Of a stretch of 7,638 nt of DNA, positions 1 through 5,625 are shown one piece after another. The notes below the pieces were generated by a model, which was not told where the DNA came from, did not search any database, and saw nothing but the letters and a program-made list of their open reading frames with translations. Source of the stretch: Chloroflexota bacterium. GTDB taxonomy: Bacteria; Chloroflexota; Limnocylindria; Limnocylindrales; CSP1-4. Position numbers and translations under genes: made by a program. The DNA lies in the NCBI GenBank assembly GCA_021785115.1, contig JAJYGO010000503.1:1-7638 (forward strand), given 5' to 3'. Numbering within the stretch: position 1 is the first letter of the stretch; each line of letters opens with the position of its first letter.

Positions 1-60
1 CCCCGACGACTCGGGGCGCTCCGCGGCGGGCCTTCGGCCGGGCCCCCCACCGGTCGTCGG
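1..60. repeat. nested inverted repeats at the window edge
   Basis: CCCCGA (1-6) pairs with TCGGGG (11-16) around a 4-nt loop. A competing longer pairing joins CCGACGAC (3-10) with GTCGTCGG (53-60), an exact 8-bp inverted repeat that encloses a GGCC-TTC-GGCC hairpin (29-39). The two structures share bases and exclude each other. There is no T-run, so this is not a classical intrinsic terminator. It could terminate transcription from either side or be the edge of a larger element outside the window. Bases 61-101 show nothing recognisable. Confidence 0.35.
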
Positions 61-101
61 CCCGTCGCGAACTGCGCGTCTGCTCGGATCCCGACCGGAC
101 A

Positions 102-123
102 CCGGGCGATCCGGGGCGCCCGG
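102..123 (-). terminator. GC-rich hairpin downstream of the MttB-like gene
   Basis: CCGGGCG (102-108) pairs perfectly with CGCCCGG (117-123) around an 8-nt loop. Read on the minus strand, it begins about 18 nt after the stop codon of the methyltransferase gene. No U-tract follows on that strand, so this is a candidate terminator or mRNA 3'-end stabiliser judged from position and stem strength only. Confidence 0.4.
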
Positions 124-140
124 CCCGCGGCTCGGGCCGG

Positions 141-1583
141 TCAGCCCGCGGTGGCCGCCTCGGCCGCCGCCACGATCCCGTCGAGCGCCTCCGCCACGCC
201 TTCGGCGAACGGCAGCGGCTCGTGCGCCCGGATGGCCGCGAACGCCTTCTCCCGCGCCTCGTCGAGGATGTCCGGCCGGCCGGCGGCCTCGAATCGGTCC
301 CAGGTGCCGTGCCAGCCGAGGCGCGGCATGAACCACTCGCCGCCGCGCACGGCGTCGCGGGTGGCCGCCCGGGACAGGAAGTCGCCGACCGGCCCCACCT
401 CGTCGAGGGCCTCGACCACGTCCGCCTCGCCGACGCCGCCGCCCAAGCCGCGGGCCACCCGCCGGCAGGCGCGGTAGATCTCGACGTCGATCACCATGGT
501 CTCGAGGCACAGCGTGGACGCGCCGCCCAGCGACCCGGGGCCGATCAGGATGTCCGGCCACGAGAGCACCGGCAGCAGCCAGTTGACGGTCCGCTCGTAG
601 GCCGACTGGATGCCGGCCGCGAAGTGGTCCGTGCCGCCGTTCGACGCGGTGACCGGCAGGCCGTAGAAGCGGCCCATCTCGGTCGTGGCCGCGCCCAGCA
701 GCGCGTGCTCGGGGCCGCCGCCGGCCCAGCGTCCGGTGCGCGGCTCCATCGCCGCCAGGGCGGGGGCGTAGATGAACGGGGTCCCCGGCGCCATCGCCTG
801 GACCAGGCACAGGGCGCCCAGCACCTCGGCGTTGCCGGAGACCACCGTGGAGGTGAGGCCCACCGGCGCCGACGTGCCCATCATCGGCATGGGCATGACC
901 GCGATCGGGATGTCCCAGCCCGCGGTGGCCAGGTACGCGTCGGTGTGCGCTGCCTCCATCGCCAGCGGGGACACGGGGCAGAACAGCACGCTGAACGGGT
1001 GGAGCGCGCGCACGCGCTCCCGGCCGCCGTGGATCGTGTCCAGGATCCGCAGCAGCCACTCGGTCTCGCGGGGGCTCGCGATCTCGTCCTGGACGTGCTT
1101 GGAGAACAGCGTGTGCTTGTCGCGCCATTGGCGCGCCGACCGGGCCGGGTCCGGGCCCTCCTCGCCGGCGGTGACCATCTGCCAGTACAGACCGACCTCG
1201 TCCATGGTGTCGATCAGCCGGGTCGCGTCGGCCCAGTCCCGGTGCGTCGGCGCGCGGCGCTCGCCGGTGGCCGGGTCGTAGAACGTCGTCGTCTCGCCGT
1301 CGGGCATGAGCGTGCACTCGCCGACGTTCATGGGCAGCTCGAAGCCCTCGCGCCGGCCGCCCAGCGAGAAGCGGCGGGGCGCCGCGGCCAGCGACGCCTC
1401 GACGAGCGAGCGCGGGAAGCGGACCCTCCGCTCGGCGTGGTCCACCTGCGCGCCGGCCTCCGCGAGGATCCGGCGGGCGCGCTCCGAGTCGATCCGCATC
1501 CCGGTGCGCGCCAGGACCGCCAGGCTCTTCTCGTGGATCTCGGCGATCTCGGCGTCGGACAGGACGCGGAGGGACGTGGTCAT
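141..1583 (-). CDS. MttB-superfamily (trimethylamine methyltransferase family) corrinoid methyltransferase, non-pyrrolysine type
   Basis: Predicted 480-aa cytoplasmic TIM-barrel methyltransferase of the MTTB family (Pfam MTTB, COG5598). Family hallmarks seen: CPVSPLAME (about 202-210), the block PMMGTSAPVGLTSTVVSGNAEV (split as PMMGTSAPVG at about 233-242, then LTSTVVSGNAEV), APGTPFIYAP (265-274), GGPEHALLGAA (289-299), FYGLPVTASNGGTDH (306-320) and IGPGSLGGASTL (347-358). Length matches the family (about 470-500 aa). There is no in-frame TAG, so it belongs to the pyrrolysine-free majority; characterised relatives (MtgB, MtpB, MtcB) demethylate glycine betaine, proline betaine or carnitine onto a corrinoid protein. 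The substrate here cannot be told from sequence, and no corrinoid partner is in the window. The ATG at 1583 is chosen because GGAG lies 5 nt before it and the family-like N-terminus (SLRVLSDAEIAEIHEKS) begins there; the frame stays open for another 1.5 kb upstream, but that translation is Arg/Gly/Pro-rich and meaningless. Confidence 0.9.
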   Translation of the reverse strand: MTTSLRVLSDAEIAEIHEKSLAVLARTGMRIDSERARRILAEAGAQVDHAERRVRFPRSLVEASLAAAPRRFSLGGRREGFELPMNVGECTLMPDGETTTFYDPATGERRAPTHRDWADATRLIDTMDEVGLYWQMVTAGEEGPDPARSARQWRDKHTLFSKHVQDEIASPRETEWLLRILDTIHGGRERVRALHPFSVLFCPVSPLAMEAAHTDAYLATAGWDIPIAVMPMPMMGTSAPVGLTSTVVSGNAEVLGALCLVQAMAPGTPFIYAPALAAMEPRTGRWAGGGPEHALLGAATTEMGRFYGLPVTASNGGTDHFAAGIQSAYERTVNWLLPVLSWPDILIGPGSLGGASTLCLETMVIDVEIYRACRRVARGLGGGVGEADVVEALDEVGPVGDFLSRAATRDAVRGGEWFMPRLGWHGTWDRFEAAGRPDILDEAREKAFAAIRAHEPLPFAEGVAEALDGIVAAAEAATAG

Positions 1584-1606
1584 GGCAGCTCCAGCACGGG
1601 ACGATC

Positions 1607-1626
1607 GCGGACGCTGGGCGGACGCT
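1607..1626 (-). promoter_or_regulatory. candidate promoter with a tandem 9-bp repeat upstream of the MttB-like gene
   Basis: GCGGACGCT occurs twice (1607-1615 and 1618-1626) with an 11-bp period, placing both copies on the same DNA face. On the minus strand a TAGCGT hexamer (1627 down to 1622) fits the TAnnnT -10 pattern and lies in the distal copy. It would give a leader of about 30 nt containing the GGAG ribosome site. No -35 box is evident. Repeats overlapping a promoter suggest an operator, but this is inference. The rest of the 173-bp gap (1584-1756) holds nothing else recognisable. Confidence 0.35.
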
Positions 1627-1756
1627 AGCAGAGCGGGCTGGCCACCGGGCTGCCGGGTCGCGACGAGCGGTCTGGGGATGCTCGGCGGCGCGGCGGCATC
1701 CCCGCGGGCCAGTAGACCGGCCCGGTCGGCGTCGCCTCCGGCCCGGCGAGGAGGCG

Positions 1757-2203
1757 CTACCAGATACGAAGCTGGCGGGTCTGGCGCAGCCAGAACAGCG
1801 CCGCGAAGCCGAGCCCGAGCCCGATGGCCAGGAACACCCAGGTCAAGACCATGGTCTCGGGCATGACCAGGATCTCGACCGCGATCCACACGATCAGGCC
1901 CACGCCCAGCGTCCCGGTCAGCCATGGCGCCAGCCAGTGCCGCCGCACGGACAGGGCGGCGAGGGCCAGCATGCCGAAGCCGTTGACGAGCAGCAGGTAC
2001 AGGCCCGGGACGAAGTAGGACCCGAACGGGGTCGCCTCGATCCAGCCTGGCGGGAGCTGGACCATCACGCCGGTCGGGTCCAGCAGGAACATGACCCCCA
2101 CCGGGATGGCCATCACGCCCGTGACCACCTCGAGCGCCACTGCGATCCAGACGTAGCCGGGCCGCTCCACCCCGGCTGCCCTGAGTGCGACCTGAGCCTT
2201 CAC
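1757..2203 (-). CDS. small four-helix integral membrane protein, function unknown
   Basis: 148-aa hydrophobic protein not recognised as a named family. Four likely transmembrane segments lie at about residues 17-41, 62-86, 91-113 and 118-139, with RR at 87-88 between helices 2 and 3 and a basic C-terminal tail (RQTRQLRIW). The GTG start at 2203 is preferred because GAGG lies 8 nt upstream; the frame is also open to a TTG at 2242, which would add 13 residues without a better ribosome site. No signal-peptide cleavage site, metal-binding motif or transporter signature is visible. It sits upstream of the MttB-like gene on the same strand with a 173-bp gap, so co-transcription is possible but not shown. 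It is divergent from the formate dehydrogenase gene. Confidence 0.75.
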   Translation of the reverse strand: MKAQVALRAAGVERPGYVWIAVALEVVTGVMAIPVGVMFLLDPTGVMVQLPPGWIEATPFGSYFVPGLYLLLVNGFGMLALAALSVRRHWLAPWLTGTLGVGLIVWIAVEILVMPETMVLTWVFLAIGLGLGFAALFWLRQTRQLRIW

Positions 2204-2508
2204 ATCCCCATCCTCGACGAAGCCCGGACGCCCGCCTAGCAAACCGCGGACAGGGGCGTGCGACCCGGTCCGGTCGGCCCCAACTCGCGACCCGATGGGT
2301 CCCTCGGGCCGGGCCCACCCGCCCGTCGGCCGCGCCGCGACCGCTCCGGCGGCCGGCCCTCGGCTGCGCCATCGGCCGCGCCCAGACCGCTCTGCCGACC
2401 GAGGTGCAGCGCATCTGACACGCGCGGTGCGTCATTTGTCGCCACGCCCCCGCCGCCCGCGCGACTACACTGCACCCGTCGGACCCTCCAGCAACCGAGG
2501 TACCGCAA
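2204..2508. other. divergent intergenic region between membrane protein and formate dehydrogenase
   Basis: This 305-bp stretch has no convincing gene. Frames open on the plus strand translate to Arg/Pro/Ala-rich sequence. None of the three plus frames shows the CxxCxxxC...C pattern expected for the [4Fe-4S] domain missing from the downstream enzyme; the only CxxC (CVIC, about 2428-2439) has no further ligands. It contains an imperfect dyad, TGACAC-n7-GCGTCA (2416-2434), about 30 bp upstream of the candidate -10 box for the formate dehydrogenase gene, which might be an operator. The left half is unremarkable GC-rich sequence. Confidence 0.6.
2466..2471 (+). promoter_or_regulatory. candidate -10 box of the formate dehydrogenase gene
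   Basis: TACACT matches the actinobacterial TAnnnT -10 pattern and is the most AT-rich hexamer in the area. Transcription would start near 2478, giving a leader of about 30 nt that carries GAGG (2497-2500), 8 nt before the GTG start at 2509. No -35 box is found at standard spacing; TTGTCG (2436-2441) is 24 bp away, too far for a typical promoter. The same TACACT hexamer precedes the gene starting at 7592. Confidence 0.4.
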
Positions 2509-4425
2509 GTGCCGAAGGAGTACGTCCGCCTCACCACGCCGCTCGTGCGCGACGGTGACCGCAGCTCCCCGCTCCGCCCCGCAACCTGGGACGAGGCGCT
2601 GGACCGGGTCGCCGACGGGCTGCGGGCGGCCGGCGCGGCGCACGGGCCCAAGACGTTCGGGATCTTCTCGTGCAGCAAGTCGACCAATGAGGTCAACTTC
2701 GCGGCCCAGAAGTTCGCCCGCACTGTCCTGGGCACGAACAACATCGACAGCTGCAACCGCACCTGACACGCGCCCTCTGTCGTCGGTCTGGCGACCGTGT
2801 TCGGCGCTGGCGGCGGGACCAGCTCATATCGTGAGGCCGAGGAGACGGACGTCATCCTCCTGTGGGGCAGCAACGCCCGGGAGACGCATCCGATCTTCTT
2901 CCAGCACCTGCTCAAGGGCATCCGCAACGGCGCGCGCCTGATCGCGGTGGACCCCCGCCGGACGTCGTCGGCGGAGTGGGCCGACCTGTGGCTCGGCCTG
3001 GACGTCGGGTCGGACATCGCGCTCGCCAACGCGATGGGCCGCGAGATCATCGAGGCGGGCCTCGCGGCCGACGAGTTCATCGGCCGCGCCACGTCGGGCT
3101 ATGAGGCCTACCGCCAGCAGGTGCAGCCGTACACGCTGGAGTACGCGGAGCGCGTCACCGGCGTCCCCGCAGCGGCCATCCGCGAGGCCGCCCACGTGTA
3201 CGCCACCGCGGACAAGGCCGTGCTCTGCTGGACGCTGGGCATCACCGAGCACCACAACGCGGTGGACAACGTCCTCGCACTCATCAACCTCGCGCTCCTG
3301 ACCGGCCACGTGGGCAAGTGGGGCTCGGGGATCAGCCCGATCCGGGGCCAGAACAACGTCCAGGGCGGCGGCGACATGGGCGCGCTGCCCGACCGCCTGC
3401 CCGGCTTCCAGCACGTCGAGAACGACGCGCTCCGCGAGCCGTTCGACCGCGCGTGGGGCGTGACGGTGCCGCCCAAGAAGGGCTGGAACCTGACCGCCAT
3501 GTACGACGCGATGGAGCGGGGCGAGCTCACCGCCCTGTACTGCATCGGCGAGAACCCGGCCCAGTCCGAGGCGGACGTCAAGCGGGTGCGGCGCCTGCTG
3601 GCCGGCCTCGAGTTCATGGTCGCCCAGGACGTGTTCCTGACCGCCACCGCCGAGATGGCGGACGTGGTGCTGCCGGCCGCCGCCGCCTGGGCCGAGAGCG
3701 ACGGCACGTTCACCAACTCCGAGCGCCGGGTGCAGCGCGTGCACAAGGCGATGGAGCCGCCGGGCGACGCCAGGGACGACCTCTGGATCATCTTCGAGCT
3801 CGCCAAGCGCCTCGGTCACGACTGGGGCGAGGCCTCGCCAGAGCGGGTGTGGGACGAGCTCCGCGGCCTCGCCGGGGCGTACCGGGGCATGACCTACGCG
3901 CGCCTCGAGTCGGAGGGCGGCCTGCAATGGCCGTGCTACGACGAGAACCACCCGGGCGAGCGCTTCCTGCACTCGCGGCTGTGGGCGGACCCGGTGCCGG
4001 GCAAGCGCGCCCCGTTCTGCCCGGTCGACCACGACCCGCCGGTCGAGGCGCTCAGCGAGGAGTTCCCGATCCGCCTGACCACCGGGCGGCGGCTCGACTC
4101 GTACAACACGGGCGTCCAGTCCGGGCTGCTGCGCTACCCGAAGCGCAAGGGCGAAACGCTCGACCTGTGCCCCGAGGACATGGATCGGCTCGGCCTCACC
4201 GACGGCGAGGTCGTGCGGGTGGTCACCCGCCGCGGCGCGGTCAAGGCGCCCGTGCGCACCGAGCGCGGCCTGCGACCGGGGCTCGCGTTCATGACCTTCC
4301 ACTTCCCCGACGAGGTGGACGTCAACCTGCTCACGATCGACGCCACCGATCCCCGCGCGGGCACCGCCGAGTACAAGGCGGCCGCCGTCAGGATCGAGAA
4401 GCTGGAGCCGGCCCCGGCGGGCTGA
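2509..4425 (+). CDS. fdhF: selenocysteine-containing formate dehydrogenase catalytic subunit (Mo/W-bis-PGD), lacking the N-terminal [4Fe-4S] segment
   Basis: 638-aa molybdopterin oxidoreductase that oxidises formate to CO2 (or the reverse) at a Mo or W centre held by two pyranopterin guanine dinucleotides. TGA at 2764-2766 is read as selenocysteine U86 in NNIDSCNRT-U-HAPSVVGL, the family's metal-ligand site; the catalytic His follows as H87. R279 in PIRGQNNVQG matches the E. coli FdhF active-site Arg. Sec140/Arg333 of FdhF map to U86/R279, both offset by 54, so this protein lacks just the N-terminal stretch with the four Cys ligands of the [4Fe-4S] cluster and Lys44. Later landmarks are LLTGHVGKWGSGI (about 263-275), QDVFLTATAEMADVVLP (family core) and a C-terminal cofactor-binding domain beginning near PIRLTTGRRLDSYNTG and ending in EYKAAAVRIEKL. 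The GTG start has GAGG 8 nt upstream and no Fe-S motif precedes it. The gene stands alone, with no diaphorase or ferredoxin subunit nearby. A GTG at 2797 could mislead automated callers into a 542-aa protein. The symbol denotes family only. Confidence 0.9.
2764..2807 (+). promoter_or_regulatory. bacterial SECIS element (UGA codon plus stem-loop)
   Basis: Upper stem: G2779-C2795, T2780-A2794, C2781-G2793, G2782-C2792, bulged T2783, then C2784-G2791, closing a 6-nt loop GGTCTG (2785-2790). Lower stem: GCGCC (2770-2774) pairs perfectly with GGCGC (2803-2807), separated from the upper stem by an asymmetric internal loop. From memory of E. coli fdhF, its SECIS also has a bulged U and a GGUCU apical loop whose first G lies 18 nt after UGA; here GGT also begins 18 nt after TGA. 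T-ending codons (TCT, GGT, GCT) appear here against a G/C-ending background. Protein conservation (HxPSVxGL) explains part of the similarity, but not the bulge, stem complementarity and codon choice together. Confidence 0.85.
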
Positions 4426-4472
4426 CCTCGACTGGGCCTGAGCCCGCTGCGACGCCGCGGGGCCGCAGCCGC

Positions 4473-4500
4473 CACTGTCGCCCGGGCGCCGCGACCAGTG
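4473..4500 (+). terminator. candidate terminator hairpin after formate dehydrogenase
   Basis: CACTG+TCG (4473-4480) pairs with CGA+CAGTG (4492-4494 and 4496-4500) with one bulged C at 4495, closing a GC-rich 11-nt loop. It lies about 48 nt after the formate dehydrogenase stop, and a short TTT follows within 10 nt. The weak T-run keeps confidence moderate. Confidence 0.4.
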
Positions 4501-4501
4501 C

Positions 4502-4535
4502 GGCCGCTTTCCGAATGGTCCGAACAGGGCGAGGC
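4502..4535 (+). repeat. direct repeat copy 1 flanking the XRE-type gene
   Basis: The segment reads GGCCGC-T-TTCCG-AATGG-TCCGAAC-A-GGGCG and then AGGC. It aligns with 5574-5606 at about 25 of 29 positions over the core plus a 1-nt gap, and partial similarity (CGACCAG versus CGACAG) extends upstream. Inside it, TCCGAA occurs twice with a 9-bp period (4510-4515 and 4519-4524). This copy lies about 160 bp upstream of the XRE-type start codon. Confidence 0.6.
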
Positions 4536-4610
4536 AGAGCCGGCCCTTCGGCGCCCTCGGGTCACGCCCGCTCGCAGCCTCGCGGGCTCCGCCACCCCTC
4601 GGCGCGCACC

Positions 4611-4639
4611 GCCGTGCCCGGGCAAGTCGCCCGGGCGGC
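4611..4639. repeat. strong palindromic hairpin upstream of the XRE-type gene
   Basis: The self-complementary octamer GCCCGGGC occurs at 4616-4623 and 4629-4636 around the loop AAGTC, so it is at once a direct and an inverted repeat. Outer GCC (4611-4613) and GGC (4637-4639) can extend the stem past a 2-nt bulge. It lies about 55 bp before the XRE-type start. No T-run follows. It could be a terminator for upstream transcription or an operator. Confidence 0.4.
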
Positions 4640-4694
4640 GCTCCCAGGGGGCTCTAAGCGGCGGGTAAGCGATCCCGTGTTCACTCGGTTCGGA

Positions 4695-5552
4695 ATGTCG
4701 CCCCGTCGTCGCTCCGAGCCCATGTCTCCCGCCGCCGCAGCAGCTCTCGCGCGCATGGCCATGGACGCGGGCGCGCTGGTCCGCGAGGAGCGCAGGCGCC
4801 GGGGCTGGACCCTGCGCGAGGCGGCCGGCCGGGCTGGGGTCGCGCTCGCGGGGGTCCACGGGATCGAAGCCGGCAACGCCGCCAGCCTCGAGTCCTACGC
4901 GCGTCTGGGGCTGGCGCTGGGCCTGCGCCCGTCGCTCTCGTTCCAGCATGAACGCCGCCGCTCGGCCGCCGCGAGCAGGGACGTCGAGGCCGAGGACTTC
5001 GTCCACGCGGCGATGGGCGAGATGGAGGCGCGCGCCATGGGCAGGGCCGGCCGGACCGTCGCCATGGACGAGCCGTACCAGCACTTCCAGTTCGCGGGCA
5101 GGGCCGACTTCCTGGCCTGGCAGGGGCGCGACCTGCTCCACATCGAGAACCGCACCCGATTCCCGAACGTCCAGGAGGCGGCCGGCAGCTACAACGCCAA
5201 GCGTCAGTACCTCGCCCGCGCGCTGGCGGAGCGAGCGGGCATCGGCCCGGAGGGATGGCGCAGCGTGACCCACGTGATGGCCTGCCTGTGGTCGGCGGAG
5301 GTCCTCCACGTGCTGCGCCTCCGCCGGGCGACGTTCGGCTCCCTCTGCCCGGACCCTCCGGACCAGCTCGCGGCGTGGATTGCTGGCGTCGAGCCAGCCC
5401 GGGGCGTCACGAGCTCCCTCGTCCTGCTCGACCCGGCGGTGCCGTTCGGATCGCGCCGTCGGACGGTCGCCTCGCTGCTGGATGCGCAACGGGTGGACTC
5501 GCGCTACCGGGGCTATGCGGACGCGGCGGACGCGCTCCGGCGCATCGGGTGA
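4695..5552 (+). CDS. XRE-type helix-turn-helix protein with uncharacterised C-terminal domain
   Basis: 285-aa predicted DNA-binding protein. Residues about 27-77 form a Cro/C1-type HTH (VREERRRRGWTLREAAGRAG, then VALAGVHGIEAGNAASLESYARLGLALGL). The remaining roughly 200 residues have no named function I recognise, but resemble a conserved actinobacterial arrangement with landmarks DFVHAAMGEMEAR (101-113), DEPYQHFQFAGRADFLAW (125-142), LLHIENRTRFPNVQEAAGSY (147-166), NAKRQYL and THVMACLWSAEVLHVLRLR (192-210). Acidic residues E126, D138 and E151-N-R153 are spaced somewhat like a PD-(D/E)XK nuclease core with Arg replacing Lys; this is speculative. The start is uncertain: ATGs at 4695, 4722, 4755 and 4761 are in frame and none has a good ribosome site. 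4695 is chosen because TTCACT (4680-4685) could be a -10 for a near-leaderless transcript; 4722 would give 276 aa. A direct repeat flanks the gene on both sides. It is convergent with the downstream methyltransferase. Confidence 0.75.
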   Translation: MSPRRRSEPMSPAAAAALARMAMDAGALVREERRRRGWTLREAAGRAGVALAGVHGIEAGNAASLESYARLGLALGLRPSLSFQHERRRSAAASRDVEAEDFVHAAMGEMEARAMGRAGRTVAMDEPYQHFQFAGRADFLAWQGRDLLHIENRTRFPNVQEAAGSYNAKRQYLARALAERAGIGPEGWRSVTHVMACLWSAEVLHVLRLRRATFGSLCPDPPDQLAAWIAGVEPARGVTSSLVLLDPAVPFGSRRRTVASLLDAQRVDSRYRGYADAADALRRIG

Positions 5553-5573
5553 GAGGCGTCCGCCACCCGACAG

Positions 5574-5606
5574 GGCCGCATTCCGGACGATCCGAACGGG
5601 CGGGGC
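5574..5606 (+). repeat. direct repeat copy 2 flanking the XRE-type gene
   Basis: The segment reads GGCCGC-A-TTCCG-GACGA-TCCGAAC-GGGCG and then GGGC, aligning with 4502-4535. It keeps the paired half-sites at the same 9-bp period: TCCGGA (5582-5587) and TCCGAA (5591-5596). It lies 22 bp after the XRE-type stop and just downstream of the stop of the opposing methyltransferase gene, within their 72-bp convergent gap. The period between the copies is 1072 bp. Confidence 0.6.
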
Positions 5607-5625
5607 GGCGTGAGGCTCCCGCCGC
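5605..5625. terminator. hairpin in the convergent gap, candidate bidirectional terminator
   Basis: GCGGCG (5605-5610) pairs with CGCCGC (5620-5625) around a 9-nt loop. It lies between two convergent genes and touches the methyltransferase stop codon (CTA at 5625-5627 on the plus strand). There is no T-run on either side, so the call depends on position. Confidence 0.3.

Larger units (their letters stand above)
4426..4694. other. intergenic region with several hairpins between formate dehydrogenase and the XRE-type gene
   Basis: This 269-bp gap holds, in order: a small GGGC-CTGA-GCCC hairpin (4434-4445), a longer terminator-like hairpin (4473-4500), one copy of the direct repeat that flanks the XRE gene (4502-4535), and an 8-bp GCCCGGGC hairpin (4616-4636). 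No coding potential is supported; the plus frame open through here gives an Arg/Pro-rich shadow translation. Confidence 0.55.

Noticed and set aside
222..1628. Long plus-strand open frame opposite the MttB-like gene
   Set aside because: It is a typical high-GC antisense shadow with Arg/Gly/Ala-rich composition and no motif.
2419..2508. CVIC motif in frame upstream of formate dehydrogenase as a remnant Fe-S domain
   Set aside because: It has only two cysteines, lacks the C-x3-C and distal Cys-Leu-Lys-Gly context, and lies before the likely transcription start.
2764..2766. TGA as a nonsense mutation making formate dehydrogenase a pseudogene
   Set aside because: It is the only stop in 638 codons, falls exactly on the family's Sec/Cys position, and is followed by a SECIS-type hairpin.
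1584..3092. Upstream extension of the MttB-like frame to a 983-aa protein
   Set aside because: The added 500 residues are low-complexity Arg/Gly/Pro-rich sequence, run antisense through the formate dehydrogenase gene, and skip a good ribosome site at the ATG at 1583.
2797..4425. Separate 542-aa protein starting at GTG 2797
   Set aside because: It would lack the metal ligand and catalytic His, has no ribosome site, and the start lies inside the SECIS hairpin and the conserved motif.
3318..5552. 744-aa plus-strand frame joining the end of formate dehydrogenase to the XRE-type protein
   Set aside because: The first 450 residues are an out-of-frame shadow of formate dehydrogenase plus intergenic DNA; the real protein begins near 4695.
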